The notes beneath the pieces were generated by a model that worked only from the letters and a program-made list of their open reading frames with translations, was not told the origin of the DNA and made no database searches. Shown here piece by piece: positions 13,520 through 22,295 of a DNA stretch of 64,000 nucleotides. This DNA is from Siderastrea radians (Eukaryota; Cnidaria; Anthozoa; Scleractinia; Rhizangiidae). Within the stretch, counting starts at the first letter, position 1, and each line of letters starts with the position of its first letter. Location: positions 54,183,841 through 54,247,840 of the forward strand of contig OZ024890.1 in assembly GCA_964017195.1 (NCBI GenBank), read 5' to 3'. The position numbers and the translations under genes are program-made.

Positions 13520-16500
13520 CTTGTACAGCACAACAAATCGTACCGTCGGCAAGTACCGCTTACTGAATAGCTTTCATTTGAATGGTCTCACACAGGGATG
13601 TTGCTCAAGAATGTTGAGCAGTACAATAGCTCTATAGCCTTAACCTATTTTCTTATCTTACTTTAAGGGTCCGGGGCCCGTTTCTCGAAAGTTCCGTTAA
13701 TTTTCGGGCCCGGAACGATGTTTTAAAATCAAAATCTATAGGAGGGTGGTGTAGCTTTTAGCCCGCAAACCGGCTCGACTTGTTACGTCAACTTAGAATT
13801 TTACTTCTTAGCTTCAAAAACCAACAAAATTTGAATCTTTAAGGTATATCAGTTTTACGCACATAAAATCGCTTTCCGGGCCCGAAAAGTTATCGGGACT
13901 TTCGAGAAACGGGCCCCTGGAATCAATTGCCAACCGTAACAAAGTTCATGAGCTCTTTACCTGGATTCACGTTTTCGACGTGAAATAAATTCTTATTCTT
14001 TTTATTCGTGTTTGATTGGTCACAGTGAAGTATTTTAGCCACATACTAAGAAATCAAAGGAATAACTGAGTTAAGGTTTTACTTTCGGAGTGAATGGGCT
14101 TTATATGCTTAGAGTTACATTTTGAAAACAACGTTATTGATATTTTTTCAGCTGGCCATAGCAGACTGTGGTGGAATAGAAGCACTTATTGAAATCATAC
14201 AACAAACAGAAAAGACTGAGGTACGACAAATCTAGGGACTTTTTGCCCGCGATGATGTATGACCCTTTTGTTGATTTTCTTGCTATTTTTCTTTTCTTAG
14301 TACAGAGAAGCAATTTTAGGAGTTCTGTGTAATTTATCATCCGTTGAGGTAAGGCAACTCATTACTTCTACTTCCGGCGGTTTTGTCATTTTTGCTGTAG
14401 TACATTCAACTTATTGACCATCTACCAGTTCATCATCCGTTCCGGAATTTTTTCGGCATTTTTGCCACTGCCAAGGTTGCTATCATCACTGCGAAGGTCT
14501 TCAATTTCACGTCTCAACGAGATTTTAATAAAACAATATTTGAGTTATTTCTTATTTTTGTCACTTTCAGTCCCTTCGTCTAAGGATCCTTCTCGTCTGC
14601 CTCCACATCATCGTCATCATTATTATCATACCATACTCCGAGTGGACAGCAGTCGCAGCTCGAGGACAGCTGTCAGTGAGAACTCAACCCTGGCCAGCAG
14701 TGCTTGTACATGCTACCAGACTCGTGCGCAATCTGTCCTCGGCTGGTACCAGGGCCCGGCAGGAACTTAGGGAGGAGAAGGACTTGGTCGACTGTTTGGT
14801 GTGGATTATTAGAGTTGGTGTGAAGAGTGAGCAGTATGATAATAAGGTAAGTTAAGTGGAGAAATGAAAAATGAAATGAGAAATGCCCATGGCTTTTCCT
14901 GGCTTCAGTGTGGGACTTCGCCTAAAAGGTAAACGACAAAATTCAATAAGTACCCTTGTAACAAGAACAATCGCATTACCACTATTTTTCTCTTGCCAAA
15001 CGAAGAAAGGTTTAAAAGTGCCTAAACCTGCGGATTTGCGTTCGCCAGACGGACTTAAAGTAGGCGCATCTCACGAGTTGCTGGGAAACAACAAAGGCGT
15101 TGATAACTTGGTTATTTTCCTACTCAACCAAGAATGCCCAACCCTAAATTTCTCTTCGCAATCACAGTAATATCGTTTCACACTTCCCAAGCGTTTGTAA
15201 TTTTCACTTAGGTATTCCACTTTTTTCATCGGAAAGCCACCTCGATTTGCTTTCTTAACATGAACAATCGTTTGGTTAATTCCCAGTGTCTCGAGCACTC
15301 TGTATGTACGCTGAGAAACCTATCATACCGGCTTGAAAGTGAGATCGACAGGGATCGTTATGACGACGCTGACGTAGACGTGGATCCCGCGGCGGTTAAG
15401 GAACAACAGAGCCAGGGCTGTTTTGCAGGGTGCGGTGGCAGGAAAAAGAAAAAGGTTCCCAACGACAAGAGGCCCATGGACCGCCCGAAGGGCCCTCCAC
15501 AAGGAATGGAACTTATTTGGCAACCACAGACAGTGCAGCAGTATTATGTGCTGTTGAAGAAAGCCAAGAATGTTGAAACCTTAGAGGGGTCGGCTGGCGC
15601 TCTGCATAACTTAACAGCCTGCTCATGGAAGGTGAGAGACATAAGCTATGCAGTGGTTACAGACTCCATAATGCGAAACTTCCGAAAGTAAGCCGTGTTT
15701 TTTTTCCTGAATGATTTTCTCTCCATACGTAACAAAGTTTTTAGTGACCGGTGCATCAACTACTTTAACACCGCATCCCCATGAAATAAGACCTACAAAA
15801 ACCAACAACCCCGAGAACGTTATATTCAACAATTGTTTTACGAAATCGTTAACGAGGCGCGTAGTGCTGAGTTAGCTATGAAATCATGTAAGACGAGATT
15901 GAGAGAAATTATTTTGTTATGTAGACAACACCTGGATCATGAGAAATGTCATTGACTTACTAAAACAAAGTGTTCCGTTAAAAGAAGCGTGCATCTCACC
16001 AACACTCTTCCCTGACTTCTCTTCTCGTAAGGCACAACTGTATGAAGTGATAACCTATTGGTAGGGAGCGAATCAGAGGGCGCACTTGCTCATATCCAAG
16101 GACTGTCTATATGACAATAATTATTATTAAATTCTCAGCCTCTAGCTTCCTTATTCGGTTGCACACAGGTTATCAGCGAATAAACCAGTTTTTGGCCTTA
16201 CAAGGAAATGCGATTCCAGGTCAAGTGCCGCGCCGTTTTTAAAATTCTTCGCTGCCAACCAAAAGACTTGTTCAAAACATATGGCAAAAGAAAATCAGCA
16301 ACGATTTCATTATCGAATTTGAGAATTTAATAAAACAATCATTCCACTCAATATGTTTTAATATCTAGACAAATTCTCCTTGCTAGTTCCATAAGAAATG
16401 TATGGAGAAAACTAAGGAGAATGTGCATTTTTATGTCAGTGCTTAAAGGGTTAACTGTCTTATTCCACGACTTGAAGAGCAGTGAGTAATTTTTCTCCAC

Positions 16501-18094
16501 AGTGGGCGATCAAGATCCGTGGTGACACAAGAAAAGCGCAGGTCATTCCACAACTCGTCGAGCTTCTGAGAATTGATTACGATCCAACGATCCGTGCAGC
16601 CGCCATTGCTCTTCGCAACTTGTGTGTAGACCCAGAAAACAAGAAAACTGTTGGTAAGAACTATAACAAGTAATGGAAACTAGTTAGAAATACTTTGAAG
16701 TTGATTTTGAAGTTGATATTAGGTCTTGGGGGCCTAAAGTAACTTACGTAAGTTGTTATTGTAGAGGTTTCGTGTAAAATGTTAGATATAATTGTCCTTA
16801 CCGATTGAGATTGGGATACAAATATAGTTCGGAGAATTTTGTTGTTTATCTCAAAGCCAAGTATTTTTGCTTAGTTATATTTTAATCTCGATTGCTTCTT
16901 TCTTTTTCCTCAGGCGAGAAAGCTATAGTACACCTTGTCCACAGACTCCCTACAGGGGAGGAGGAGAGGCCGAGACTTGTACAGGACCCAACAGTAGCCT
17001 CGCTTTTATGCGCCATCTACCAACTGACTAATAAGAATGACAAAAACTCCAAGTAAGTGCTGGCGGTTTATTACCCAGAATTTCCTTGTCCTTTCTTTTG
17101 ATTTTCCGGGTCTTCTTAGGGGATCTTATTGTAACAGCTCGTCTAAGTCAGGGTTGGAATCATTAGTTATGAGGAGTCGACAGCGAAGGGTAACGCAATG
17201 TACATCGATTCCGCACGTCGTCGTAAAACTATACTATACTATACTGGGGTCTTCGCACTTCAGTTTGAAGCAATTTTTCCCTGTTCCCGCCCAAAAGAAA
17301 ACTGTTCTCAAATAAATTTAATTATTTGAAACAGTATACAAATAGATGATAAATAAAGCAAGCAAGAAATGTTAAGACTCTTTCTCAGAAAAAAATTCCG
17401 AGTCCCCAACGGGAATCGATTCCATGGCCTTCCAGATACCGTTTGGAACGCTCTACCTCGGAGCTTTGGAAGACTCGTGATGAACGAGGTCATACAGATT
17501 GGAGTTAGAAAGAAAATAGATTCAGCTGCCTAAAAATGCATCTTATGAAGATCAAACCTTTTGTTCTGTTTTCGGAACTACTGGAAATGGCTGCCATTTT
17601 GAAAAGCCAGCACTTAGCAACAATGTCCAATTCGACCGTTTTTCTGTACTGTCTGACAAATCTATCTTAATACCAACCTGCAAACAGACGTCTCCGCCTC
17701 AGAAAAGAAATAGAAGACGTCTCCGTGCAGGCTGTCTCAGAAGTCTCCCACTTTTTAAATTGTATCCTATTTGTTGCAGATTTCTGCGTAAAACTAAAGG
17801 GATTCACAAGATGGTGAGGATAGCAACGGACCAGGAAAAACTTTATTCACCCAGGGTTATAAAGATAGCCAATCAGGTAAGCAAGGTGTCAGTCAATCAC
17901 GCTATTCGCCCGGCTGTGCGTCTGGAAGTCAGTCAGTCAATCAGTCTTGCTGTCGGTCAAACAGACAGTTAGACAGTCTGCTAGTCAGACAGTCAGTCTG
18001 TCAGTGAGTCACTGGTTTTTGCTATGAACCAGCAAATCAGTCCGCCAGTCATTCGGTCCATCCGTCAGTCAGCAGACATTCGATGAGTTAGCTT

Positions 18095-18146
<52 letters not shown>

Positions 18147-19078
18147 GTCAATCAGTCAATCAATCAATCAATTAGTTAATCAGTCAATCAATTAATCAGT
18201 CAGCCATCAACTTTTAAGTATCTGGTCTTCTTTCTGACAATAGCATGATCTTTTTACGGGTGACACTGTTCTCTGATGGGGTGACGGCGGCAAGTCGTGG
18301 CTAGGTATTGCGGTTGTTTACTTAGCACATAAATAACACCCTATTAATATGTTTACACGTGTGTGAAATCGAAGGTGTATTGACAACCATTTTTCTCGGA
18401 ACTGTTTTAGCCAAGAATAAAACGATTACAAAACAGTTTTGATCTAAAGAAAAAAAAAACAGAAAATTTACATACTTAGTTTGCTGGAATGTTTGACTCT
18501 TGATCATCTCCTGCTAGTTGTTACTTGTTTTGAACGAACTCTGTCTTCTGTCACAGGTGTTGGCCAATCTCTGGAGTCACAGCCAGCTACAGCAACAGAT
18601 GAAAGACGAAGGATGGCAGTACGACGCCGTCAGAAACGCTGAACTTGCTCGCGCGCCGATGGATTTCGAAGCCACGTCCCTCCCTCGTACACCCGACGAT
18701 CGCAACCGACGAGATCCGAACACGAGACGATATGACAACGAATATGACCAGTGGGCAAGGGACAGTCGTCGCCCCAGGGATAACTGGGATAATGTTAATG
18801 GGGAACCGTTGGGTGAAACCGACATATCTTCAGAATCAGATCGACAACGCAGCTGGGGGGAGAGCTTGAACCAGCTCCCCCCTCCCTACGCATCAGATGA
18901 TAACTATTCCAGGGGGAGTCGGTCAAGGGATGACATCCCTATGGACGAGGTACGGAGCTCGTCACGTGCGTCAGCTGCGAATTCAGTGCGAGACCAGAAT
19001 GACAACGCGAATGACAGGACGCTTAGGTTAAAGGACAGTGGGGGTGGGGGTGGGATGAATGAAGACTTGTGGGTTTAA
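768..19078 (+). CDS. PLAT-array / delta-catenin-type armadillo fusion gene (3' part, 27 exons)
   Basis: Exons, all GT-AG: 768-951, 1365-1388, 1464-1654, 2696-2852, 3244-3267, 3479-3669, 4243-4399, 5046-5084, 6263-6435, 7139-7331, 7841-8034, 8717-8885, 9101-9151, 9617-9634, 10640-10827, 11369-11525, 11921-11944, 12162-12291, 13288-13408, 14152-14220, 14301-14348, 14571-14846, 15287-15631, 16503-16653, 16914-17052, 17780-17876, 18557-19078. Together they give 4,032 nt, open throughout, ending in TAA. Residues 1-711 are PLAT (LH2) domains and short linkers; about 712-1343 form a p120/ARVCF/delta-catenin armadillo domain plus tail. The last PLAT exon, a 24-nt linker exon and the first ARM exon all meet in phase 1, which argues for one transcript. 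PLAT domains bind lipid or protein partners; this ARM family binds cadherin juxtamembrane tails. A membrane-proximal junctional scaffold is therefore my inference. The N-terminus lies upstream of the window. The alternative is two adjacent genes whose phases match by chance. Confidence 0.8.
1365..1388 (+). CDS. 24-nt linker microexon
   Basis: Acceptor TTCCAAG and donor GTAAGT frame 24 nt in phase 1-1, encoding ETKENSGI between PLAT a and PLAT b. It closely resembles the microexon at 3244 (ETKDFLQ), which supports it. Skipping it would keep the frame. Confidence 0.6.
   Translation, partial: KPRKTVE
1464..2852 (+). CDS. PLAT domain b (exons 1464-1654 and 2696-2852)
   Basis: The first-half exon (191 nt, phase 1 to 0) opens with YQVTFKTGD and has AGT..KVQFELFG, a central FERG turn and a final DVGK. 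The second-half exon (157 nt, phase 0 to 1) gives HVSHDNSG, WYLEEVTI and YVFPCHRW, the standard PLAT landmarks. The split after D-(V/I)-G-K recurs in every PLAT domain of this gene, so the array grew by duplication of a two-exon unit. The donor after 1654 is GTTTGT, weaker than its neighbours. The intron (1655-2695) holds a short 46-bp tandem repeat and no other coding signal. Confidence 0.88.
2545..2636. repeat. Two-copy tandem repeat (about 46 bp)
   Basis: GAAGGAGACCTACTATTGT followed by a T-rich tail occurs twice, about 46 bp apart, within the PLAT b intron. Confidence 0.7.
3244..3267 (+). CDS. 24-nt linker microexon
   Basis: Acceptor CTTGCAG and donor GTAAGA bound exactly 24 nt in phase 1-1, encoding ETKDFLQ plus split codons. 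It links PLAT b to PLAT c. It is the same size and phase as the exons at 1365 and 11921. Confidence 0.72.
3479..4399 (+). CDS. PLAT domain c (exons 3479-3669 and 4243-4399)
   Basis: The first half (191 nt, phase 1-0) reads DYRIMVKTGDERDAGTDANV with FEAGRMDKF and a terminal DIGK. I placed its start at 3479, although the frame is open further upstream, because only that AG gives phase 1 and aligns with the sister exons. The second half (157 nt) has ISRDNKG, WLLDRITI and YVFYCNRW. The intron between the halves contains a foldback element (3957-4120). Confidence 0.85.
3957..4120. mobile_element. MITE-like foldback element
   Basis: The left arm (GCGTAGCAAGCGCTTCCGTA, then GGTTTTCCC) and the right arm are near-complementary, and pairing continues through the CGAGG...TTTTCCGC and GGCCGCGC segments. 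There is no coding capacity. It sits in the intron of PLAT c. Confidence 0.8.
5046..5084 (+). CDS. 39-nt linker exon
   Basis: Acceptor TTTACAG and donor GTACAG bound 39 nt in phase 1-1, encoding EQGTLPGQDGMYT between PLAT c and PLAT d. It is glycine-rich and probably flexible. Confidence 0.62.
6003..6165 (+). repeat. Dispersed repeat family A, copy 1 (diverged)
   Basis: It has the core 'aagttctccc ... aaatgtatagaa ... aaggagaat ... cttaaaggatta'. The same core occurs at 10198-10282 (reverse), 16370-16449 and 55495-55612. Confidence 0.55.
6263..7331 (+). CDS. PLAT domain d, divergent (exons 6263-6435 and 7139-7331)
   Basis: The first half is short (173 nt) and replaces the usual KTGD..AGTDANV segment with KVGEVLDPDVNP, while keeping GRKGET, a VFTKG turn and a final DMGE. 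The second half (193 nt) is intact (LRIGDDG, FVEEVTV, VVFPCRCW). It carries its own linker, IPGKPVPEELEG, so no separate microexon follows. Phases are 1-0 and 0-1. The changed first half lacks residues that often form the PLAT calcium/lipid loop, so this copy may have a different binding role. Confidence 0.82.
6720..6863. mobile_element. MITE-like foldback element
   Basis: Terminal inverted repeats start CCCAGTTGTTCAAAAGTTGG and continue into ATAGCGCTATCCAC. Internal GGATAA/TTATCC pairs extend the hairpin. The element lies in the intron between the two halves of PLAT d. Confidence 0.85.
7841..8885 (+). CDS. PLAT domain e (exons 7841-8034 and 8717-8885)
   Basis: The first half (194 nt, phase 1-0) reads SYHMTIKTGDKPNAGTDANV with FERARADKF and DVGK. 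The second half (169 nt) has IIGHDDRG, WFLDEVDV and YKFRCGGWLGG. Here the F-P-C motif has become F-R-C. The acceptors are strong (TTTCCCCTCCAG and TTTTTAG). The 680-nt intron between the halves shows no other feature. Confidence 0.87.
9101..9151 (+). CDS. 51-nt linker exon
   Basis: A strong acceptor (TTACTTTTCAG) and donor GTAAGT bound 51 nt in phase 1-1, encoding an acidic/proline linker (VDDIEGPVKPIDIGDL). It lies between PLAT e and PLAT f. Confidence 0.7.
9617..9634 (+). CDS. 18-nt linker microexon
   Basis: Acceptor TTGTTTCCAG and donor GTAAGC enclose only 18 nt in phase 1-1 (QTGAAL). It sits between the 51-nt linker exon and PLAT f. Such a short exon is easily missed by gene predictors, and skipping it would keep the frame. 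Confidence 0.6.
9900..9958. repeat. CT-rich low-complexity tract
   Basis: Runs of CCCCTCC and CTTCTCCCCT with no coding content. A C homopolymer of about 16 lies nearby at 9202-9218, a likely assembly weak point. Confidence 0.8.
9991..10157. mobile_element. MITE-like foldback element with long arms
   Basis: The left arm begins AATAGCCCTTTTCACAGTTA and the right arm ends TAACTGTGAAAAGGGTTATT. Pairing extends about 75 nt on each side with few mismatches, leaving a very short loop. Confidence 0.88.
10198..10282 (-). repeat. Dispersed repeat family A, copy 2
   Basis: Reverse orientation of the family core: AAATTCTCCTTACTGGTCTC, then CATACATTTTGTTGAGAAC and GGGAGAACTTGG. Confidence 0.6.
10640..11525 (+). 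CDS. PLAT domain f, last of the array (exons 10640-10827 and 11369-11525)
   Basis: The first half (188 nt, phase 1-0) starts EYDVEFKT and has AGTDANVYFQMIGEDGES, FHRGQLDRF and DVGR. The second half (157 nt, phase 0-1) reads LRVGHDNSG, WLLEEVVI and YVFKCGRWIGG. The intron between them holds three decayed copies of the start of the second exon (11030-11368). The exon end (LPLG) leads to the 24-nt exon that joins the ARM domain. Confidence 0.87.
11030..11368 (+). pseudogene. Three fossil tandem copies of a PLAT exon start
   Basis: Exon-like starts at 11030, 11151 and 11265 precede the real exon at 11369, spaced 121, 114 and 104 nt. Each follows a C/T-rich tract ending in CAG. Copies 1 and 2 begin with F/L-K-M-L and keep S-N-S or S-S-N followed by W..L; copy 3 starts ACATAAGTGCTGCATGTTGA and has a stop at its second codon. 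The real exon starts LKMLRVGHDNSGSNSQWLLE. The copies lose similarity after about 60-80 nt and lack donors, so only the acceptor and exon start were duplicated, or only these survive. Confidence 0.65.
11921..11944 (+). CDS. 24-nt microexon joining the PLAT array to the ARM domain
   Basis: Acceptor TTATCTTTCAG and donor GTTAGT bound 24 nt in phase 1-1, encoding DSWNHGQL. It joins LPL of the last PLAT to VGREPDITDL of the first ARM exon. It has the same size and phase as the inter-PLAT microexons, so the ARM domain is attached through the array's own linker type. This exon is the key evidence for the fusion. Confidence 0.62.
   Translation: MPGITAN
12079..12150. repeat. (TTTA)n microsatellite
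   Basis: About 18 TTTA/TTTG units end 11 nt before the acceptor of the first ARM exon, so the repeat forms most of that acceptor's pyrimidine tract. Length changes here could affect splicing into the ARM domain. Confidence 0.9.
12162..14348 (+). CDS. Armadillo repeats 1-3, p120/delta-catenin type (4 exons)
   Basis: Exons 12162-12291, 13288-13408, 14152-14220 and 14301-14348 encode the start of the family's ARM domain. Diagnostic stretches are AAGYLQHLCY, LGGIPVIVRLL, AICLLRNLSF, CGGIEALIEI and GVLCNLSS, in the order seen in p120-catenin, ARVCF and plakophilins. Splice phases run 1-2, 2-0, 0-0, 0-0. In the known family this face binds the cadherin juxtamembrane segment. The introns carry a TTTA repeat just before the first acceptor, a CA microsatellite (13485-13517) and a MITE (13673-13917). 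Confidence 0.88.
13485..13517. repeat. (CA)n microsatellite
   Basis: About 16 uninterrupted CA units in the intron after the second ARM exon. Confidence 0.95.
13673..13917. mobile_element. MITE-like element, TIR GGGGCCCGTTTCTCGAAAGT
   Basis: The left end GGGGCCCGTTTCTCGAAAGT and the right end ACTTTCGAGAAACGGGCCCC are exact reverse complements. Inner copies of CGGGCCCGGAA and TTCCGGGCCCG give a second pairing. Confidence 0.9.
14571..14846 (+). CDS. Armadillo exon with hydrophobic IIPYSEW segment
   Basis: This 276-nt exon (phase 0-0, acceptor CACTTTCAG, donor GTAAGT) has no ATG but is open throughout. It encodes IIIIPYSEW, which corresponds to the IIPHSGW segment of p120 relatives. LVRNLSSAGTRARQELRE and LVDCLVWIIR follow, matching the next ARM repeats. 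A hydrophobic run of Ile/Val precedes the PYSEW. Confidence 0.85.
15287..15631 (+). CDS. Armadillo exon with basic/Cys loop insert
   Basis: This 345-nt exon (phase 0-0) starts CLEHSVCTLRNLSY, then carries an acidic stretch (DDADVDVD), a Cys/Gly patch (GCFAGCGG) and a lysine run (KKKK). ARM sequence resumes with GMELIWQP and GALHNLTA. A long basic loop at this point is a hallmark of the p120/delta-catenin subfamily and distinguishes it from beta-catenin. In p120 that loop is linked to Rho GTPase and membrane interactions; a similar role here is inference. Confidence 0.88.
16370..16449 (+). repeat. Dispersed repeat family A, copy 3
   Basis: It has CAAATTCTCCTTGCTAGTTC, AAGAAATGTATGGAGAA and AAGGAGAATGTGCAT, ending in a CTTAAAGGGTT tail. 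Confidence 0.65.
16503..17876 (+). CDS. Armadillo repeats, C-terminal part (3 exons)
   Basis: Exons 16503-16653, 16914-17052 and 17780-17876 (phases 0-1, 1-2, 2-0) encode VIPQLVELLRID, AAIALRNLCVDPENKKTVG, AIVHLVHRLP, LLCAIYQLTNKN and FLRKTKGIHKMVRI. These are the last ARM repeats. The RNLCVDPENK and HRLPTG stretches match the equivalent RNLAVD and NLPGG segments of the family. The intron after 17052 holds a tRNA-related repeat (about 17396-17480), and the one after 17876 an unusual tetranucleotide cluster. Confidence 0.87.
17396..17480 (-). mobile_element. tRNA-related SINE remnant
   Basis: On the minus strand there is a B-box-like ATCGATTCCCGTTGGGGAC and an upstream AGGTAGAGCGTTCC stretch resembling an A box. 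Similarity to a tRNA is partial and no complete cloverleaf folds. Confidence 0.4.
17887..18210. repeat. Degenerate CAGT/CAAT tetranucleotide cluster
   Basis: More than 300 nt made largely of CAGT, CAGA and CAAT units, with a purer (CAAT)n core at about 18092-18150. It lies just downstream of an exon donor (17877). Confidence 0.9.
18557..19078 (+). CDS. Last exon: end of ARM domain, PPxY tail, PDZ-ligand-like C-terminus
   Basis: It starts VLANLWSHSQLQQQMKDEGW, the end of the ARM domain. A low-complexity, highly charged tail rich in R, D, S and N follows. The tail has PPPY (a PPxY motif that could bind WW domains), a run of glycines and the C-terminus NEDLWV. Delta-catenin, ARVCF and PKP4 end in DSWV, a PDZ ligand; here Ser at -2 is Leu. 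The TAA is at 19076-19078. Confidence 0.87.
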   Translation: MLANLWSHSQLQQQMKDEGWQYDAVRNAELARAPMDFEATSLPRTPDDRNRRDPNTRRYDNEYDQWARDSRRPRDNWDNVNGEPLGETDISSESDRQRSWGESLNQLPPPYASDDNYSRGSRSRDDIPMDEVRSSSRASAANSVRDQNDNANDRTLRLKDSGGGGGMNEDLWV

Positions 19079-20240
19079 GACTGTGGGGGAGGTTGTGAAA
19101 AAAGTGACGTAACGTTACATTGCCTTGGCAAATAGTTGCACAGGAGAAAACTTCCCTAGGTTGGTGTTGAACAGCCCTTATCTCCTTGCGCAGGCCGACT
19201 ATTTGTTTGTAGACCCAGACGTCAGCACCGTCGCGGACAATTTTAAACTGGAAAAGATAGTTTTAATTTTTATGACACTAGTGACTTTTTAGCGCGTTTC
19301 AAATGATGAACTTCACTTTTCAGCAAATAACCTCATGGGGTTTATCTCAATGAAGTTCCGTGTCCCACAACTGATCAGTTACAAATTACTTTTTTATCAG
19401 ACTTTTCAAAGAGATCTCCTCTTAAACTTGTAGCCATAACGTCTATGAGTTCGTAACATGTATGTTTTCTGGATGGACACGTAGGGTCGATTTATTTATT
19501 TAAACGAAGTTTCGACATGGTTTAACAAAACCGTGCCTTAAATGGAAATGGAACTGAACAACCCGAATGTGTTAGCGTTATTTACCGTAAACAACTTCTA
19601 ACAAGGCGTGTAACACAAACTGGAAGCCAAGTGGCAGGTTAGACTGACCTCCTTAGGAGTAGTTTAAAACCTTCATTACATGCTCCTAAACCAAGTTTAA
19701 CTTAGACTTCGTTTAACAGTCGACTTTATAGTGTCCCTAGTTTAATATGTTCCGAAACTTACTGTGAATTCCACGGTGGAGAAACAGCAATGATCTCAAA
19801 GTGTCGCGGTTGTACAATCTTGATGACTCGATATGTATACATGTGCCTCTCCGGAGAAGTCGTTGAAAATCAGATAAACTTGTACTTACTCTCCATTCGT
19901 TTTCTTGTTTTAACCACTGAGGAAAGCAGTTAACCATTGTAAGTAATCATGCTGGGGAATAGAATTGTGAATTGGAAATTTTGTGACGTTTGTTAGGCTA
20001 CAAACGAAGGATGTATGTATTCGCTTCAATTATGCGTTTGCGTACTCGACAAAATCGTACTTTACCCAAGTGGAGTATTTTTGCACAAAGCGAATCCAGC
20101 TAGTCTATCTCTAATGACTTGCCTTTTTAACAATTCATTGTAGATTTTAGATTTTATATATTTGTCGAAATCTGTTTCAAACGTTGTGCTGACGTTGCTT
20201 ATCAACAGTGCACCGCAATAAACTACTTTGTCACTGAGAG
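19079..20240 (+). other. Probable 3' UTR with poly(A) signal
   Basis: No coding signal follows the stop. The best poly(A) signal is AATAAA at 20217-20222, followed by GT-rich sequence (GAGTGTTTTCGTG). This implies a 3' UTR of about 1.15 kb. Confidence 0.5.
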
Positions 20241-22290
20241 TGTTTTCGTGCTACACGATTCTCGTGCGCCGTTGCTAACACCGCTTTTGTCATTGCATTT
20301 GTCAAATTCATGTTTAAAGGAGTCTGAACTTGCATTCTTTTGGGGCGATTTCAATTCTGGGTAGAAATAGTGGAATAGTGACATTCGTGTCCTTTTTGCA
20401 GTCTCTTCCGTTTTCTGCTTCTTTTTTCTCTCTTCTTTTTCTGAAAACTTCCCTGTTTAGAATATTTGTGTCAGTTTAAGGACGGGTCATGGTCCTGTAT
20501 TCTGTTACTCCTTCGATGCGGTATTAGAAAAACTGGAATAGTATTTAAAACTGAGTCGCGCCCCGAATTTTGTTTGTGCTCCCACTCTGCAAGTGGACAC
20601 AACAGTGACGGTAACACGACGTTTGAAACGGGTTCAAGTGTGGCATATTTTGTATGGCACATCAAGATTTGCACAGTTGTGAAACAAAGCTTGTTCTTTG
20701 TACATGGAATTTCTATTAATTTAAGCTTGTGGTGCATAACATTCTAGTCGTAAACCTAAAGTATTTTAGAAAGAAAATGTCTTTAACATTTCTACTTTAT
20801 ACCAAGCTATTGCTAGTGTATTTTGTAGTTTATAGTATTACTATAATGGTTGTATATTGTAGTTTGTAGAGTGCTTTATTCTTATTATTCTTATTAAAAT
20901 CTCGTCAAAATTCGCAGTTAAAAATAGTTTGTTTCCTGCTTCGAATGGGCCATTTCTGAGTTGTCTTAACCCTTCATTTATTTTTTTTCTTTTTCAAAGT
21001 GAGTTCTGGAGCACCTTCTTTCGCACTTTGTATGAATCAAAATAAGCTTTACTAGCATATGTGAGTGAAAACTCGTTTTCATAGAAAGGCTGTATGCCAG
21101 GCCTCACCTTGAAAAAGAGACAATGATTCGGAAAATAAGAGGCACCCCGCAGCTCTCTTGCACATCTCACAGGATTGGTCTTTGTTTTCTTCACCCTTTT
21201 CTCTAGTCGACTAGAGAGCCTCGTTCTTGCCGTCAAGCAACAGAAATTTGACGTTAGCCCTGAAAACAGTAGAGCTGCATGATAACCTGCGGGTCCAACG
21301 AAATTGGAGGTTCTAAAGTCCTCCATGTTTCTAGCAAATAACGATATCCTTCCGACATAGAAGCCAAGGTGCATTCCTTTTCAATTCCACGCCGAAGAAA
21401 TACTAAAGTCTCCTAAGAAATTTTATGCCAAAAACTGAAAGCCACGCCAAAGATCTTCGGCGTAGGCATAGAAGTCATGTTGGGGTTGCCAAGTATATAA
21501 TTTCCTGTAATGTCTTCGGGTACCTTGATGGTAAGGAGACTATACAGGAGACTACACATTTGATAACCCTAACATGAATTATATTTCATCCTTCCCTTGG
21601 AAGCGAAGTCTATACCTGGCTACTCAGTTTGCTCGAGAACCAACCGTGCATTTGTTTCTGGTGGACAACTAGGGATTTTGCCTTTAACTTAACATCTTGT
21701 GCTCAAGTGAAAAGGCTTGGCACTGCTCCCCATAACACGAACGAGATATGACTTTGTCAAGAACTGTGCAAGATAACGTCCTGCTTTGGTCTCCCCTAAT
21801 GATTAGTTATTTTACCGAAAAAATGACAATAAGGTTTATGCCAAGGTTGTGTTCTAGTTTTTTTTCTGGGCTTCGGTGCAACACCTCTCGCCTACAACAA
21901 GAATCGAAGCTAAGTTTCTAACATTACAGAGGGGAAGCACAACGTCAGACAGGAGATCCACAAAAGTTGTATCGATCAGTTTCAACCCAAAACTCTCAAA
22001 GTTTCAGTCGCTTCGTGTGACGTTAGCCCAGTGAATGTTATTACCGAGATTTGAGCGCACTTGAAGACTTAAAGTTGACGTTTCTAGCGCTGGGCGCCAC
22101 TGGACGCCGGCCCCTGTTGTTTCTGTCACCTTCAACAAGAAGATTCTTGGATGGAATGCTGGTTCTTCGCAGGGTTACCTCAGAAGTTTGTTGGATCGCC
22201 TCGACCACCGACTTGAGTGGAGATAATGAGGATGAACCAAAGCCTTGTCTTCGAGAACGATACGATGGTCGGCGGAGCCAGATGACCAAT
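20241..22290. other. Intergenic stretch, no supported gene
   Basis: The only open frames are short and lack domain character. I see no recognisable repeat boundary before about 22,296. Confidence 0.5.
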
Positions 22291-22295
22291 CGTTA

